Below are positions 45,116 through 52,710 of a stretch of 64,000 nucleotides of DNA, piece by piece. Both the position numbers and the translations under genes were made by a program. The first letter of the stretch is position 1. Each line of letters begins with the position of its first letter. The stretch is from a virus: IMG/VR virus record IMGVR_UViG_3300047457_001149, positions 26,358 to 90,357 of that record. One strand, 5' to 3'. Under the pieces are notes generated by a model. That model saw only the letters and a list, made by a program, of their open reading frames with translations, ran no database searches and was not told the origin of the DNA.

Positions 45116-45441
45116 GCAAGGCAGACGACGCGAAGACCCAGCGGCAACAGACGCTGGGCAAGTTGCTGCGCGAAGCTCGGCACTCTCGCGGCTGGGTGTT
45201 GGAGGACGTGGCGAAGAAGGCTGGCGTGTCAATCCCCTTCTTGAGCGACCTGGAGCGCGGCAAGCGAGTGATCAGCCCGAAGCGGCTGCACGATCTCGCC
45301 CGCGCGCTGGAGCTCTCGGGGGCTGACTACATCCGGCTTTTCCAGCTTCGGCAAAGGCTTCCGCCGAAGGAAGAGCGGTGGTTCCTTCAGAACCCAGGAC
45401 TTTGGAAGTCCGCTCCGAAAGGGGCTTTACCCGCTGAGTAA
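45112..45441 (+). CDS. Xre/Cro-type DNA-binding regulator
   Basis: 109 residues. A classic lambda-repressor-like helix-turn-helix occupies ~15-70: LGKLLREARHSRGWVLEDVAKKAGVSIPFLSDLERGKR..., ending with a helix DLARALELSG. It may repress or switch phage or host promoters; the target is unknown. Starts at GTG 45112 inside the previous stop. A candidate promoter begins inside its 3' end (45426). Confidence 0.85.
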   Translation: MSKADDAKTQRQQTLGKLLREARHSRGWVLEDVAKKAGVSIPFLSDLERGKRVISPKRLHDLARALELSGADYIRLFQLRQRLPPKEERWFLQNPGLWKSAPKGALPAE

Positions 45442-45454
45442 ACTACAGTAGGCT
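45426..45454 (+). promoter_or_regulatory. Candidate sigma70-like promoter (TTTACC-N17-TAGGCT)
   Basis: TTTACC 45426-45431, 17 bases, TAGGCT 45449-45454. It overlaps the end of the Xre gene and would start transcription near 45462, before the hairpin at 45478-45510 and GTG 45528. Confidence 0.45.
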
Positions 45455-45477
45455 TCGGTTGTGCAGTTCACCGAGAC

Positions 45478-45510
45478 AGGCCCGCTACGACATCCGGTTG
45501 TAGCGGGCCT
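45478..45510 (+). ncRNA. Leader hairpin, 11 bp stem
   Basis: AGGCCCGCTAC pairs with GTAGCGGGCCT around an 11-base loop; TCTCATTTGGAGG follows and the start GTG 45528 is 17 bases on. A promoter-like element lies upstream, so a leader is favoured over a terminator. Confidence 0.6.
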
Positions 45511-45527
45511 TCTCATTTGGAGGGGTC

Positions 45528-45965
45528 GTGGACTATCCATTTCCGACAGCTCAGGTCGAAGTCGCAGTGCCGAAAAAGTTCCGCACGTGGTTCTCGGCGA
45601 AAGACTCCTTGTGCGTCACGCTGCAGGGAGACGTCGTCAAGATCATGGACGGCCCTCCGCTTCGAATCGTGCCGACTGATCATGGATACGCCGCGATGCG
45701 CGGGAAGATGGTCGTCGGAGAGTTCGATCAGCACACCGTGCGGCGCACGGTGAACGATCGGCTCTTGCGGCAAATGAGCGTCCTTCGCTCAGCGATTTAC
45801 GGCGTTAGCTTTCCCGCTCCGTTGGCATACGTGCTGCGCGATGGCTCGTTGGTTCACCCGGGCCCGTGCTTCTCGAAGCACGCCGAGAGCGTGACGCTGC
45901 GCGCGCTCTTTAGCGTGAAGGACGAGGATGCTCGGTGCTCTATCTGCAAGGAGGCTTTTGTGTGA
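45528..45965 (+). CDS. Hypothetical protein, 145 aa
   Basis: 145 residues. A beta-rich core (QVEVAVPKKFRTWFSAKDSLCVTL...) and a C-terminal CSICKEAFV, which with the next protein's cysteines suggests zinc binding. GTG 45528 after GGAGGGG. Overlaps the next gene by four bases. Confidence 0.65.
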   Translation: MDYPFPTAQVEVAVPKKFRTWFSAKDSLCVTLQGDVVKIMDGPPLRIVPTDHGYAAMRGKMVVGEFDQHTVRRTVNDRLLRQMSVLRSAIYGVSFPAPLAYVLRDGSLVHPGPCFSKHAESVTLRALFSVKDEDARCSICKEAFV

Positions 45966-46507
45966 CGACATGTGAAAGCTGCGGCGCGGAGCACGTGCTT
46001 CTCCGCGACGAGGACGACGACCTCTATCGTCGAGTCTGTATCTGTGAGTCGAAACTGCCCTGTCACCACAAGGGCTGCAAGCAACTCGTAGTCGGCGCCC
46101 GCCTGGACAGATCCGGCGAGGTCCGCAAGTGCTTCTGCGCGAAGCACGCGGGCCTGGATGATGTGGCGGGCTGGCTGTCTCCGTCTCTGCCGGAGCCAAC
46201 TCCCGTGGTGAAGCAAGAGAAGGAGAAGAAGGAGAGGAAAGAGAAGAAGGACAGCTCGCCTAACGACGTCACGAAGCTCAACGTGCCGCTATTCGCGATG
46301 ACGTGCTGCGGACGGACGGTCGTGTCCACGCGCCGCACGTTTCACTGCTGCGAGTGCGACCAGACGCTGCGAGGCGCCCCGATCGAGAAGGGCGAGATGG
46401 ACGGCGTGTTCGTCAGGCACGGCCCGACCGGCACGAGCGTGATCATCACGCTCAAGATCGAAAGCATCGCTGACTACGTAGCCCACGACTTCGTAATCAG
46501 CGTGTAA
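45962..46507 (+). CDS. Cysteine-rich zinc-ribbon-like protein, 181 aa
   Basis: 181 residues. N-terminal part has CESCG, CICESKLPCHHKGC and CFCAKH; the C-terminal part has CCGR and CCECD, so several zinc sites are possible. A Lys/Glu linker (~EKEKKERKEKKD) separates them. Start GTG 45962 overlaps the previous stop (GTGTGA). Could bind nucleic acid or act as adaptor; unassigned. Confidence 0.65.
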   Translation: MTTCESCGAEHVLLRDEDDDLYRRVCICESKLPCHHKGCKQLVVGARLDRSGEVRKCFCAKHAGLDDVAGWLSPSLPEPTPVVKQEKEKKERKEKKDSSPNDVTKLNVPLFAMTCCGRTVVSTRRTFHCCECDQTLRGAPIEKGEMDGVFVRHGPTGTSVIITLKIESIADYVAHDFVISV

Positions 46508-46515
46508 GCAGAGGA

Positions 46516-46546
46516 GGGGAGGGCCCGTATCCTGCGGGCCCTCCCC
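46516..46546 (+). ncRNA. Leader hairpin, 12 bp stem
   Basis: GGGGAGGGCCCG pairs perfectly with CGGGCCCTCCCC around a 7-base loop, ending 23 bases before GTG 46570. Could end the previous unit or begin the next; no T-run. Confidence 0.55.
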
Positions 46547-46569
46547 GTTCTCGTAGTATTCTTCCCTGC

Positions 46570-48054
46570 GTGTCAGGGCTAAAGACCGAACTCCGACCGC
46601 ACCAGATCCGAGCAATCGAGAAGCTCAAGGCTTCCGGCGGGCTCCTCGCCGCACACGGCTTGGGGTCCGGTAAGACGCTCACGTCCATCGCGGCGGCCGA
46701 CGAGCTCGGCCTGCCGATCGAAGCGATCGTGCCGGCGCCGCTCGTGGCGAACTACCAGAAGGAGCTGGAGAAGCACCTGGAGGAGCCGCCCGAGGACGCG
46801 CGCATTCGCTCGTATCAGAAGGTTACGCGGAACCCGGACATCCGGCGGGACGCGCTCGCCGTGCTCGACGAGGCGCACCGCATCCGCAACGTCGGCACCT
46901 CCGTCGAGCGGGAGGTCGCTCGGCGGGCGGCCGAGGCGAAGGCGCGCCTCCTGCTCACCGGCACGCCGGTGTTCAACAACCCGGCCGACCTCGCTCCGCT
47001 CCTCAACACGGCGGCGGGCAGAACTGTGCTGCCCAATGACCCCCGCGCGTTCAACGAGCACTTTGTCGGCGAGCGAGAGATCAAGCCGGGGTTCATCGCG
47101 AGGCTGCGCGGCGTTCAGTCGTCCAAGGTTCCCTATCTCAAGAACCGCAAGGAGTTGATTGAAGCCGCGCGCGGCTACGTCGACGTCTACCAAGGCGGCG
47201 GCGAAGGCTTCCCAGATCGGATCGACGAGCACCACGAGGTGGTCATGTCGCCGATGCAGCGGGAGATCTACCGCTTCCACGAGGGCAAGATCCCGTGGGT
47301 GGTCGCCTACAAGATGCGGCACAACCTGCCGCTCAACAAGAGCGAGAGCAGCAACCTGAACAAGTTTCAGGCAGGGCTCCGGCAAGTGTCGAACACGCCG
47401 AGGCCGTACATCGCGGGCATGACCGACGAGCAAGAGGAGAAGCACTCTCCCAAGCTTCGCAAGATGGTCGACCACCTGTCCGAGATGCGGAACAACGACC
47501 CGAACCATCGCGGGGTCGTCTACTCGAACTACCTCGAAGGCGGGCTCTTGCCGATGTCGCGGATGCTTCAGAAGAAGAACATCCCGCATGCGGTGTTTCA
47601 CGGCGGCCTCTCCAAGCTGGAGAAGGCGCAGCTCGTCAAGGACTACAACAGCGGGAAGACGCCGGTCTTGCTCGTGTCGTCTTCCGGAGCTGAGGGCCTG
47701 GACTTGAAGGGGACGAAGTCGATCCAGCTGGCCGAGCCGCACTGGAACAACTCAAAGATCGATCAGGTGATCGGGCGGGGGATCCGCTACCGGAGCCACG
47801 ACCACTTGCCCGAGGAAGAGCGGAAGGTGCGCGTGATGCGCTACTACTCCGTTCATCCCAAGCCCGGGCTCTTCGGAGACCGCGAAGAGGCCATCGAGCG
47901 GTACATGCAAAACATGTCCGACATGAAGAGCGGGATCGGCGGCGAGGTGATGCAGGCGCTGCAAGAGGCGAGCGACTACGGCCCGCTGCAGAAGACGGCG
48001 GCGAAGTACGGCCTGTCAGTCGCGATCCTCGCGAAGGCCTTCCCCCTCCGGTAG
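46570..48054 (+). CDS. SNF2/ERCC3-type superfamily 2 helicase
   Basis: 494 residues. Motif I HGLGSGKT (29-36), DEAH (100-103), LLTGTP (III), then late motifs including GGLSKLEKAQLVKDYNSGKTPVLLVSS...GLDLKG and QVIGRGIRYRS (VI). Such SNF2-like ATPases translocate on double-stranded DNA and may displace proteins or remodel replication forks. Starts at GTG 46570. The 3' end is overlapped by a converging gene (38 bases). Third helicase in the window after DinG- and UvrD-like. Confidence 0.88.
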   Translation: MSGLKTELRPHQIRAIEKLKASGGLLAAHGLGSGKTLTSIAAADELGLPIEAIVPAPLVANYQKELEKHLEEPPEDARIRSYQKVTRNPDIRRDALAVLDEAHRIRNVGTSVEREVARRAAEAKARLLLTGTPVFNNPADLAPLLNTAAGRTVLPNDPRAFNEHFVGEREIKPGFIARLRGVQSSKVPYLKNRKELIEAARGYVDVYQGGGEGFPDRIDEHHEVVMSPMQREIYRFHEGKIPWVVAYKMRHNLPLNKSESSNLNKFQAGLRQVSNTPRPYIAGMTDEQEEKHSPKLRKMVDHLSEMRNNDPNHRGVVYSNYLEGGLLPMSRMLQKKNIPHAVFHGGLSKLEKAQLVKDYNSGKTPVLLVSSSGAEGLDLKGTKSIQLAEPHWNNSKIDQVIGRGIRYRSHDHLPEEERKVRVMRYYSVHPKPGLFGDREEAIERYMQNMSDMKSGIGGEVMQALQEASDYGPLQKTAAKYGLSVAILAKAFPLR

Positions 48055-48315
48055 CTTCCCGCGCTCCATCAGCAGCGCGAGCAGGTACTTGATCTTCGCG
48101 CGCTGCGCGCTGATCGCGTCTCGATAGGGCGCCGAGAGGTCCTTGACGATCGCCTTGGCGCCGGCGAGCTTCTCGTCCGCGGCCTTCTCCGTCTCGACCT
48201 GGTGGATGTTGGCCTCACACTGCACGAGCTCTCCGCGCACGTCTTCGTCAGAGTAGGTGGCGACGTCTTCGGCGTAGCCCGGCGGAAGCTTCTCCAGCAG
48301 CTTGATCATGTCCAT
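48016..48315 (-). CDS. Small helical protein, 99 aa
   Basis: 99 residues, Glu/Lys-rich coiled-coil-like (HQVETEKAADEKLAGAK...). It converges with the SNF2-like gene and overlaps its end. No family recognised. First in position but last in order of a three-gene minus-strand unit. Confidence 0.65.
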   Translation of the reverse strand: MDMIKLLEKLPPGYAEDVATYSDEDVRGELVQCEANIHQVETEKAADEKLAGAKAIVKDLSAPYRDAISAQRAKIKYLLALLMERGKLPEGEGLREDRD

Positions 48316-48338
48316 GATGAACCAGTCCTTTACGTCGT

Positions 48339-48695
48339 TCAGTTGAGCCCAAGGCGACCAAGCGTAGAGATCTCGTCGTCATCGTCGGTCGGGATCATCA
48401 GCGTGTCGGTCGGGGCGTCGACGTAGTTCTTGACGAAGTGGGTGTCGTTGATTCGATAGTCCTTGGCGGGCTCGATCGCCGCAATTATCGAATAGAGGCG
48501 CCGGAGGTGGTTGTCGATGCTCACGAAGAGGGCGTTCACCATCGTCATGTTGTCACAATCGTCGAGGCGTCCGCTTTTGTGCGTCTTCTTGTGACGCTCG
48601 GCGTACGCCTTGAGTTCGTCACGCTTCATGAGCACACGCTCCTTCTGTTCGCGGAGCACCTCTAGCAACTCATTACCTGGGATCGTGAGCTTCAT
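48339..48695 (-). CDS. Hypothetical protein, 118 aa
   Basis: 118 residues from the second of two adjacent ATGs (48695), which suits GAGGTA upstream better. Helical N-terminus with many Lys/Arg, beta C-terminus with an acidic run DDDDE. A longer frame to 48740 runs into the previous gene and lacks a ribosome site. Function unknown. Confidence 0.6.
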   Translation of the reverse strand: MKLTIPGNELLEVLREQKERVLMKRDELKAYAERHKKTHKSGRLDDCDNMTMVNALFVSIDNHLRRLYSIIAAIEPAKDYRINDTHFVKNYVDAPTDTLMIPTDDDDEISTLGRLGLN

Positions 48696-48711
48696 CATTA
48701 CCTCGGCGGGT

Positions 48712-48740
48712 AAGCTACCAGAGCTTTTGTGGGCTGTCAC
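48712..48740 (-). promoter_or_regulatory. Candidate promoter (minus strand) GTGACA-N17-TAGCTT
   Basis: On the minus strand GTGACA (48740-48735), 17 bases, TAGCTT (48717-48712), upstream of the gene ending at 48339. Resembles sigma70 promoters. Confidence 0.4.
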
Positions 48741-49018
48741 GCCAAAGTGACGGGCACGGTCTCGGCGGCGCGGATCTCTCGGCTGAGCTGGAGCGTGTCG
48801 CGCTTCAAGCGACGGAGCAGCCGGCGGACGTGCTTGGCCTCCCGCAAGGAGCGCTGCGCGGTGCCGGACGGAAAGGTGAAGCGGGCGTAGACCGAGGTCT
48901 CGTAGAGGTCGTTCAAGGCGAGGAGCTGCGCAAGCCGCTCGACGGCGTTGCTGTCTTTCCGGACGGCCTTGATCTCTTTCGCGAGGCTGACTCCAGTGAG
49001 CTTCATGGGGCGCAGCAT
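48737..49018 (-). CDS. Small basic protein, 93 aa
   Basis: 93 residues, helical, Arg-rich in the C-terminal half (RRLLRRLKRDTLQLSREIR). Start ATG 49018 has AAGG just upstream; a second ATG (49006) has none. Gene is divergent from 49139. Possibly nucleic-acid binding. Confidence 0.6.
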   Translation of the reverse strand: MLRPMKLTGVSLAKEIKAVRKDSNAVERLAQLLALNDLYETSVYARFTFPSGTAQRSLREAKHVRRLLRRLKRDTLQLSREIRAAETVPVTLA

Positions 49019-49021
49019 ACC

Positions 49022-49049
49022 TTGACAGGGAATCTATGAGTAGTAAGCT
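49022..49049 (+). promoter_or_regulatory. Candidate sigma70-like promoter TTGACA-N16-TAAGCT
   Basis: A perfect -35 TTGACA at 49022-49027, 16 bases, TAAGCT at 49044-49049. It lies in the divergent gap and would start the long small-gene operon beginning at 49139. The hairpin at 49076 lies downstream. Confidence 0.6.
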
Positions 49050-49075
49050 CTCTTTCGGGAGCCCCTTCTACCCAT

Positions 49076-49122
49076 GAGCGCCCCGCCAGTCCGGCTTCAG
49101 GCACCGGGCTGGCGGGGCGCTC
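49076..49122 (+). ncRNA. Leader hairpin, 19 bp stem
   Basis: GAGCGCCCCGCCAGTCCGG pairs with CCGGGCTGGCGGGGCGCTC (one T-G) around nine bases. It ends 16 bases before ATG 49139, with GCTTTTGGAG between. Since the promoter is upstream of it, it is a leader element of the following operon. Confidence 0.65.
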
Positions 49123-49138
49123 GCTTTTGGAGACTGCG

Positions 49139-49570
49139 ATGTCCATGAACTTCGACGATCTCATTCAAGCCTACCGGGGCGTGCTCCGGGAGAAATACGA
49201 CAAGCTGGACCGCGCGCTGGAGGCCTTCCGCGTGGAGTTTCCCGGCGTCGTCAGCGCTGCCGGGTTGCCGATGCCGTCGGTGGTGCCGCGCGCCGGCTCC
49301 GGCAGCGCCAGCGACATTGTCACCGTGGCGTGGGTGCAAGACTCGGCGCAGCCGGGAGCAATCGCCCGCGTCCGGATCGACTGGACCGTCAGCATCTCCG
49401 CGTTTCACTTTTCGGTTCGCGACCCCAGGGACCCGCGGGCGCCTCAGTTCGACGAGGCCGCCAGCATGAACTTCAAAGTCCCGCAGTGGTTCATCGACCG
49501 AGCGCAGCAGCTCATGTCCGACAAGGCGCTTCCCTACGACCGCTGGGAAGCAAAGATCTACACGTACTAG
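49139..49570 (+). CDS. Hypothetical protein, 143 aa
   Basis: 143 residues: helical N-terminus (LIQAYRGVLREKYDKLDRALEAF), Pro/Ser/Gly middle, mixed C-terminus (NFKVPQWFIDRAQQLM). ATG 49139 has GGAG upstream. First gene of the small-gene operon. Function unknown. Confidence 0.65.
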   Translation: MSMNFDDLIQAYRGVLREKYDKLDRALEAFRVEFPGVVSAAGLPMPSVVPRAGSGSASDIVTVAWVQDSAQPGAIARVRIDWTVSISAFHFSVRDPRDPRAPQFDEAASMNFKVPQWFIDRAQQLMSDKALPYDRWEAKIYTY

Positions 49571-49577
49571 GAGGCAG

Positions 49578-50105
49578 ATGAAGTCCTACGCCACTCCGAG
49601 CGAGGCGTGGCGCCAGTGGTCGCGGGCAGACGCCCGCCGACTGAAGGCGTCGATGTATCAGCTCGCGGACGGCCGTTACGCCGTTTACGTCGTCAACTCC
49701 AACCTGATTCCGGCCGGGGCTCGACGAATGAAGCCCCAGCCGCCGTACCCGGTGGCGGACCCACGGGGAGAAACGAAAGAGGCCTTGGGTAAGGTGGAGG
49801 CCCGCCACGCGGGCATCGTCCGACACGCTTGCCGGGTGGCCGTGCGCCTGGCGAAGCAGAAGCTCACGGTTCACACGCGCGAGATTCGCGACGCGCTCGT
49901 CGCTCAGGGCTTGCTCGACCCGGAGGCTGGTCCGGAGCACTGGCTTGGCGCGGCGGTCAACAAACTGGCGAAGGAGGGCATCCTCGAGAAGTCAGGGCAC
50001 ACGTACAAGTACACGGACGCTTCGCGAGGGATTCACGAGCGAACCGTAACGATCTGGCAGCTGAAAGAGAACGCAGACACGACAAGGTACGAGGAGGAAG
50101 CATGA
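49578..50105 (+). CDS. Hypothetical protein with possible winged-helix segment, 175 aa
   Basis: 175 residues. The C-terminal half (ALVAQGLLDPEAGPEHWLGAAVNKLAKEGILEKSGHTYKYT) resembles a winged helix. AGGAGG precedes ATG 49578. Overlaps the next gene by four bases. Could be a DNA-binding protein. Confidence 0.65.
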   Translation: MKSYATPSEAWRQWSRADARRLKASMYQLADGRYAVYVVNSNLIPAGARRMKPQPPYPVADPRGETKEALGKVEARHAGIVRHACRVAVRLAKQKLTVHTREIRDALVAQGLLDPEAGPEHWLGAAVNKLAKEGILEKSGHTYKYTDASRGIHERTVTIWQLKENADTTRYEEEA

Positions 50106-50749
50106 AGATGTTCGAGGTGACGGTGCCGGTCCACGGCACCATGATGGTGCTGGTCGAGGCGGAGAACGAAGAGGAGGCGAAGGAGAAGACGCTTCGCGGC
50201 GAGATCGCCGACGAAGACGGCGCCTTTCAGTACGGGGGCATCGACGAGAACGGCGAGTGGGCCTTCGAGGAGGCCAAGGCTCTGCCGGAGCGGGTGGAGG
50301 CGATCAAGGTCGATCTCACGTGGTCGCTCTGGTCGCTGTACAAGGACTACTGGGAAGAGCAGGCGCCGGGGGTGTGGGACAAGATCGAGGGGTTGGAGGT
50401 CGGCAAGTCGATTGAGATCGAGACGGCGCCCCGCAAAGAGATTCGCTACGGGGGTGTTGAGATCAGTCGGACGGAGACGGGGTGGCAGGCCACGGGGCAG
50501 TTCTTCGCCGTGTGGGACGAGGCGGAGGAGCTGGCCGAAACGGTCGGGGTTGAAGAAGACCGGATCGATGAGGTGCGAAAGGTCCTGCCCGTGACGTGGG
50601 AGGGGCCGGGGGTGGACGTGGACATCGAGGTCGAGGCTCCTACACTGGAGGAGCTGATGCGGCTTATCGACAAGAGGGAGGACGTATTACTGGAAGAAGA
50701 AAAGGAAGCGTGGACCAAGTTTGAAAGGCATTTTAAAGATGAACCCTGA
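50102..50749 (+). CDS. Acidic hypothetical protein, 215 aa
   Basis: 215 residues with many Glu/Asp (clusters EAENEEEAKEK, EEVEEDRIDEVRK, DVLLEEEKEA). N-terminal ~60 residues are a small alpha/beta unit (MFEVTVPVHG...VLVEAENEEEAK). High acidity is a feature of DNA mimics and of ordinary phage small proteins alike; no evidence decides. Coupled by ATGA overlap. Confidence 0.6.
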   Translation: MKMFEVTVPVHGTMMVLVEAENEEEAKEKTLRGEIADEDGAFQYGGIDENGEWAFEEAKALPERVEAIKVDLTWSLWSLYKDYWEEQAPGVWDKIEGLEVGKSIEIETAPRKEIRYGGVEISRTETGWQATGQFFAVWDEAEELAETVGVEEDRIDEVRKVLPVTWEGPGVDVDIEVEAPTLEELMRLIDKREDVLLEEEKEAWTKFERHFKDEP

Positions 50750-51161
50750 ACACGTAGTCGCTGCGATCCTGTCGTTGTTTCCTTACATGAGCGGCAACAA
50801 CCGCGCGTGCGTGGAGCACCGGCGATCAGAGATCGCAGCGCAGCTTACCGAGACGGCGGACGCTGGTGTCCCCTCAGAGATCATGGCGGCGGTCGCATTC
50901 GTCGAGACGCACCTCGGGTGCGATCGCGGAGAAGGGGGCGGCTGGGGCGCGCCCATCGACGGGCAGCACCGTCACACGGCGGGGACGCACATGCACGCCG
51001 CGCGCGTGCTCATTCGCGGGCTGGAGCGTTGCGGGGACTGGGACGGATCGATCCGTCGCTTCCGCACGGGGCTCTGTCATCCGACCACGGTCGGCACTAG
51101 CTACCTGCGGCGCGTGAACCTGCTCATCCGTCGGATCGAGCTTCGCGCAGCGGGTCAGTAA
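50739..51161 (+). CDS. Lysozyme/transglycosylase-like candidate endolysin, 140 aa
   Basis: 140 residues from ATG 50739. EIMAAVAFVETHLG places a Glu56 in a helix followed by GGGWGAPID and RHTAGTHMHAARVL, and a late YLRRVNLLI helix. This is the order of small goose-type/transglycosylase-like enzymes with Glu as acid. No signal peptide. It could be the phage endolysin or a virion lysin; neighbours give no help. Moderate confidence. Confidence 0.5.
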   Translation: MNPEHVVAAILSLFPYMSGNNRACVEHRRSEIAAQLTETADAGVPSEIMAAVAFVETHLGCDRGEGGGWGAPIDGQHRHTAGTHMHAARVLIRGLERCGDWDGSIRRFRTGLCHPTTVGTSYLRRVNLLIRRIELRAAGQ

Positions 51162-51184
51162 ATTCGCGAGTTTGCAGGTAGAAG
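51157..51184 (+). promoter_or_regulatory. Candidate promoter AGTAAA-N16-TAGAAG
   Basis: AGTAAA 51157-51162, 16 bases, TAGAAG 51179-51184, after GG. Matches 37895-37923 and 1957-1984. It would start just before two hairpins leading to ATG 51273. Confidence 0.45.
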
Positions 51185-51220
51185 ATGCGCCAGCCACATG
51201 GTGTGGCCGGCAATCAATCA

Positions 51221-51252
51221 ACGGGCGCCAGGGCTTCGGCCTTGGCGCCCGT
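51221..51252 (+). ncRNA. UUCG-capped leader hairpin, copy 2
   Basis: ACGGGCGCCAGGGC pairs with GCCTTGGCGCCCGT around TTCG. Compared with 40842-40873 a G-C pair became A-T, a G-C became G-T and a T-G became C-G, so pairing is preserved while sequence changed. It ends 20 bases before ATG 51273; GTTGGCGTT and GGAGAAAA follow in both copies. Confidence 0.7.
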
Positions 51253-51272
51253 TGGCGTTTACGGAGAAAAAC

Positions 51273-51839
51273 ATGCGAGCAGAACACGTGTTTCAGATGG
51301 AGCAGAATGGCAAGCGGCTCGACGTCTACGTCGACCAGTGGCCGGACAATCCCCGCGAAAACGGGGACAACCTCGGCCAGCTCGTCTGCTGGCACCGGCG
51401 CTACGAGCTCGGCTCGAAGGAGGAGGTGAAGGCTGCGAGGGCCTTCGACCCGTCTAACTACGGCGGGTGGGCCGATCTGGAGGCCGCGATTGAGCGGGAG
51501 TTCAAACCGGTGGTAATCCTGCCGGTCTACATGCTCGATCACTCGGGCATCGCGCTCAGTACGTCGAGCTTCCACGACCGGTGGGATTCCGGTCAGGTCG
51601 GTTTCATTTTCGCCACGCGAGAAAGCGTGACGAAGTGGTTCAACAAGAAACGAATCACCAAGGACCTCCGCGAGAAGGTGGAGGCGCAGCTCCGCTCGGA
51701 GGTCGATCAGTACGGGAAGTACGTCAACGGCGACGTGTACGCCGCCGTCGTGACGGACCTCGTCAGCGGGGAGGAGGTGGACTCGCTGTGCGGGATCTAC
51801 TGCGACAACGTGCGCGAGATCGCAAACGATCTGCTGTGA
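51273..51839 (+). CDS. Conserved-type phage protein, 188 aa
   Basis: 188 residues. GFIFATRESVTKWFNKKRITKDLREKVEAQLRSEVDQYGKYVNGDVYAAVVTDLVSGEEVDSLCGIYC in outline is a pattern seen in phage proteins of unknown role. Start ATG 51273 follows GGAGAAAAAC behind the hairpin; in-frame codons further upstream overlap the hairpin. Overlaps the next gene by four bases. Confidence 0.6.
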   Translation: MRAEHVFQMEQNGKRLDVYVDQWPDNPRENGDNLGQLVCWHRRYELGSKEEVKAARAFDPSNYGGWADLEAAIEREFKPVVILPVYMLDHSGIALSTSSFHDRWDSGQVGFIFATRESVTKWFNKKRITKDLREKVEAQLRSEVDQYGKYVNGDVYAAVVTDLVSGEEVDSLCGIYCDNVREIANDLL

Positions 51840-52072
51840 AGAAGATCTACGCGATCGTCGACCGCGACGGGGTGCAGATCTGGCCTTTCCGCTACGGCGG
51901 CGTGAGGGGCTACGAAGACGCCGAAGAGATCGCTCGGGAGCTGCGACGGACTAGGCCGGACGCAGAGGTCGAAGAGTTCACGAAGAAGAAAGAGGAGGAC
52001 GAGTGGCTCGAATTCTCAAGGCCGATGGGACGATCAGCGAACTCAAGGGCGAGGACCCGAAGGGGCGGCTGA
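51836..52072 (+). CDS. Small protein, 78 aa
   Basis: 78 residues from GTG 51836 (inside the previous TGA). N-terminal alpha/beta piece (KKIYAIVDRDGVQIWPFRYGG), then Glu/Arg-rich helix and a basic Arg/Ser tail. It overlaps the following gene by 70 bases, unusually long for this operon, so its 3' end may be a read-through artefact of frame drift. Confidence 0.5.
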   Translation: MKKIYAIVDRDGVQIWPFRYGGVRGYEDAEEIARELRRTRPDAEVEEFTKKKEEDEWLEFSRPMGRSANSRARTRRGG

Positions 52073-52281
52073 CCCTCGAACAGATGCAGCAGGCGGTGGG
52101 CGGGTACGTCGAGGTGATCCGGCTTCCGCTCGACAGGCTGCAGATGCTCGTCGACGAGGAGGGCGGCTGGAAAGACCTCCCTGTCAACGAGACGGCGACG
52201 CTTCTGTATCAGAGCAACACGGGAGCCGGAAGGGTCATCAAGGGCGACGTGGTCCTGTGTGACTACCGGTCGCTTCGATAG
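52003..52281 (+). CDS. DUF3846-like protein, 92 aa
   Basis: 92 residues. The order ADGTISELKGEDPKGRLTLEQMQQAVGGYVEVIRL...VDEEGG...NETATLLY...IKGDVVLCD agrees with the DUF3846 family of phage and plasmid proteins (unknown role). GTG 52003 start follows GAGGACGA. Overlaps the preceding gene. Confidence 0.65.
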   Translation: MARILKADGTISELKGEDPKGRLTLEQMQQAVGGYVEVIRLPLDRLQMLVDEEGGWKDLPVNETATLLYQSNTGAGRVIKGDVVLCDYRSLR

Positions 52282-52290
52282 GAGGAAGAG

Positions 52291-52710
52291 ATGAGCGAAA
52301 TGGTCTACCTGGTGACGGCCGACGCCTACGAGTACAACGACGAGTACTGGAGCTGGACGGACGGAGTCCGGTTTGAAAATAAGGCCCGGACCGACTTGGC
52401 CCAGGCTGAGGCGCACGCGCTCCTGATCAACATGGCGCACGCCCGTGAGGTGGTTACCTCCTGTCACGAATGGACCTACGGGGAAGGGGTGTGGCATCTG
52501 GTCGAAAACTGCGCGGACGCCGAAGAACTCTACCGGCGCGTGTTTCGCAAAGAGCCGGGCGATGACTTCAAAAAAGAGCTGGAAGCTCTCTCGGAGCTTT
52601 CCGATGGTCTGCCCGAAGGGGAAGGGTTCACGGACGAAGACATCCGGTGGTTCGTGGAGAACGTCTCCACGTGCCGGCGCGCCCGTGTCGAAGCGCTGGA
52701 AGTGCTGTGA
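52291..52710 (+). CDS. Hypothetical protein, 139 aa
   Basis: 139 residues, Trp- and Glu-rich (YEYNDEYWSWTDGV). GGAGGAAGAG precedes ATG 52291. The last part is helical and acidic. Coupled to the next gene by overlap (GTGA). Function unknown. Confidence 0.6.
   Translation: MSEMVYLVTADAYEYNDEYWSWTDGVRFENKARTDLAQAEAHALLINMAHAREVVTSCHEWTYGEGVWHLVENCADAEELYRRVFRKEPGDDFKKELEALSELSDGLPEGEGFTDEDIRWFVENVSTCRRARVEALEVL

Noticed and set aside
51185-51457. Open frame starting right after the candidate promoter
   Set aside because: Arg/Ala-rich shadow of the gene at 51273; crosses the hairpin.
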